DNA from: Achromobacter xylosoxidans
GTDB lineage: Bacteria; Pseudomonadota; Gammaproteobacteria; Burkholderiales; Burkholderiaceae_B
DNA: 64,000 nt
Assembly (NCBI RefSeq): GCF_001457475.1
Contig: NZ_LN831029.1
Coordinates: 5,022,001 to 5,086,000, forward strand
Direction of reading: 5' to 3'
In this document: piece after piece, positions 62,741-64,000 of the stretch
How positions within the stretch are numbered: position 1 is the stretch's first letter
Layout of the letters: every line of letters starts with the position of its first letter
Position numbers and translations under genes: made by a program
The notes under the pieces: generated by a model
Told to the model about the DNA's origin: nothing
Databases searched by the model: none
The model's input: the letters and a program-made list of their open reading frames with translations, nothing else

Positions 62741-64000
62741 CTATCCGCGCAGCGCCTCGTAGATCCGTTCGGCCAGTTCCTCGGAAATCCCGTCCACCGA
62801 CGCCAGGTCCTCGATGCTGGCCGAGGCCACCCCCGAAAAACCGCCGAAACGGGCCAGCAGGCGCTGCCGGCGGCGCGCCCCGACCCCCTCGATCTCTTCC
62901 AGCCGCGACACGTTGCGGGTCTTGGCGCGGCGCGCCCGCATGCCAGTGATGGCAAAGCGGTGCGCCTCGTCGCGCACCTGGGCGATCAGCATCAGGGCGG
63001 CCGACTCGCCGCCCAGCGCCACCGGCGGACGGCCGTCGGCGAACACCAGGGTCTCCAGGCCGACCTTGCGCCCTTCGCCTTTGGCCACGCCCACCAGCGC
63101 CTGGATGTCCAGGCCCAGCTCGGCGAACACCTGGCGCGCCACCTCGACCTGGCCCTTGCCGCCGTCGATCAGCACCAGCCCGGGCATCTGCGCCTCGCCG
63201 TCGGCCACCTTGGCGAAGCGCCGCGTCAGCACCTGGCGCATGGCGGCGTAGTCGTCGCCCGGGGTGATGCCCGCGATGTTGTAGCGGCGGTACAGCGACG
63301 GCTGCATGTCATGGTGCTCGAACACCACGCAGGAAGCCTGGGTGGCCTCGCCGGCGGTATGGCTGATGTCGAAGCACTCGATGCGCAGCGCGTCCAGCGC
63401 CGCCTCGTCGGTATCCAGGTCCAGGGTTTCGGCCAGCGCCAGGGTGCGGGCGGCGCGGGCGCCGGATTCGGTCAGGGCCCGTGCCAGCGCCATCTCGGCG
63501 TTCTTGACCGCCTGTTCCAGCCAGGCGCGGCGGGCGCCCTGCGGCCGCGTCAGCACGCGCGACGGGCGGCCGCCGGCCTGCTCCACCAGCAGGTCGATCA
63601 GGCCGGCGTCGGGCAGCGCGTGCGAACAGACCAGCACTGGCGGCAGCGCATTGTCGGTGTAGTGCTGGGCCACGAAGGCCTCCAGCACCTGCGGCGCGGC
63701 CTCGCCCTCGGCGTGGGTCGGGAAGAACGGCTTGTCGCCCAGGTGGCGCCCGCCCCGCACCATGGCCAGGTTGACACAGACCTTGCCGCCGGCGATGGCC
63801 ACCGCGACGATGTCGGTGTCCTCGCCGCTGACGTTTTCCATGGTCTGCTGGTGCAGCACCCGCGCCAGCGAGCCCATCTGGTCGCGCAGCGCGGCGGCTT
63901 CCTCGAAGCGCAGCGCCTCGGCGGCCTCCAGCATGCGGGCCTCGATCTCGCCCATCACGTCCTTGGCCTCGCCATTCAAAAAGCGCACCGCTCGCTGCAC
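62741..64000 (-). CDS. uvrC: excinuclease ABC subunit C, 5' part outside window
   Basis: The C-terminal 419 residues of UvrC (full length about 610), the nuclease that makes both incisions in nucleotide excision repair. The UVR (UvrB-binding) helical hairpin is near the visible start ([21 protein letters not shown]); the endonuclease half includes [20 protein letters not shown] and [15 protein letters not shown], and the C-terminal helix-hairpin-helix ([19 protein letters not shown]) binds DNA. The N-terminal GIY-YIG domain lies beyond position 64000. Confidence 0.97.
   Translation of the reverse strand: MQRAVRFLNGEAKDVMGEIEARMLEAAEALRFEEAAALRDQMGSLARVLHQQTMENVSGEDTDIVAVAIAGGKVCVNLAMVRGGRHLGDKPFFPTHAEGEAAPQVLEAFVAQHYTDNALPPVLVCSHALPDAGLIDLLVEQAGGRPSRVLTRPQGARRAWLEQAVKNAEMALARALTESGARAARTLALAETLDLDTDEAALDALRIECFDISHTAGEATQASCVVFEHHDMQPSLYRRYNIAGITPGDDYAAMRQVLTRRFAKVADGEAQMPGLVLIDGGKGQVEVARQVFAELGLDIQALVGVAKGEGRKVGLETLVFADGRPPVALGGESAALMLIAQVRDEAHRFAITGMRARRAKTRNVSRLEEIEGVGARRRQRLLARFGGFSGVASASIEDLASVDGISEELAERIYEALRG

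Overview
The window comes from a high-GC betaproteobacterium, most likely Alcaligenaceae (Bordetella or Achromobacter type). The evidence is two Bug-family (TctC) periplasmic receptors, a betaproteobacterial trimeric porin, the general protein families, and the strong G/C third-codon bias. It is a chromosomal segment with tightly packed genes, one tRNA gene and no recognisable insertion sequence, prophage, integrase or CRISPR array. Both ends cut genes: a Bug receptor at the left and uvrC at the right.

Left third (1-23.3 kb). After the partial Bug receptor come a gamma-glutamyltransferase, a DegQ/HtrA-like protease, an ArsB-type transporter, a thioredoxin-fold protein plus CcdA pair for periplasmic thiol chemistry, a two-component system, and an organic hydroperoxide resistance protein. 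A LysR regulator then faces a six-gene set in which an oligopeptide-type ABC transporter is translationally coupled to a CocE-family hydrolase; an outer-membrane porin follows. Next are a DedA membrane protein, a MocR-type regulator, a GrpB protein and a secreted hydrolase.

Middle (23.3-41.4 kb). A cluster of small, probably stress-related proteins (OsmC-like, lipoprotein, two ribosome-modulation-factor-like small proteins, a ferritin-like protein, a DUF4189 protein) ends at tRNA-Arg(TCT). Beyond it is a probable L-pipecolate/lysine catabolic locus: polar amino acid ABC transporter, FAD-dependent amine oxidase (AmaA/PuuB-like) and XRE-cupin regulator on the minus strand, with an ALDH7-type aminoadipate-semialdehyde dehydrogenase (AmaB) divergent. 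Then come an outer-membrane phospholipase A with an extra N-terminal domain, and a sugar-acid locus (DHDPS-family dehydratase, L-rhamnonate dehydratase, PdxA2-like dehydrogenase, Bug receptor, divergent LysR). A non-coding stretch with a 31-bp near-perfect inverted repeat follows.

Right third (41.4-64 kb). A cbb3 cytochrome oxidase locus reads leftward as ccoI-ccoS, then ccoN-O-Q-P-G-H, with FNR/ANR boxes before ccoI and before ccoN. Its oddest feature is that CcoI is reduced to its membrane helices, with the metal-binding, actuator, phosphorylation and nucleotide domains missing, and that CcoH is also shortened. A biotin locus follows (bioA divergent from bioF-hydrolase-bioC-bioD), then an AraC regulator, isocitrate lyase, QueF, a di-haem cytochrome c peroxidase with paired FNR/CRP-like sites, a DmlR/DmlA-like pair, an MFS transporter, pgsA and the 3' part of uvrC.
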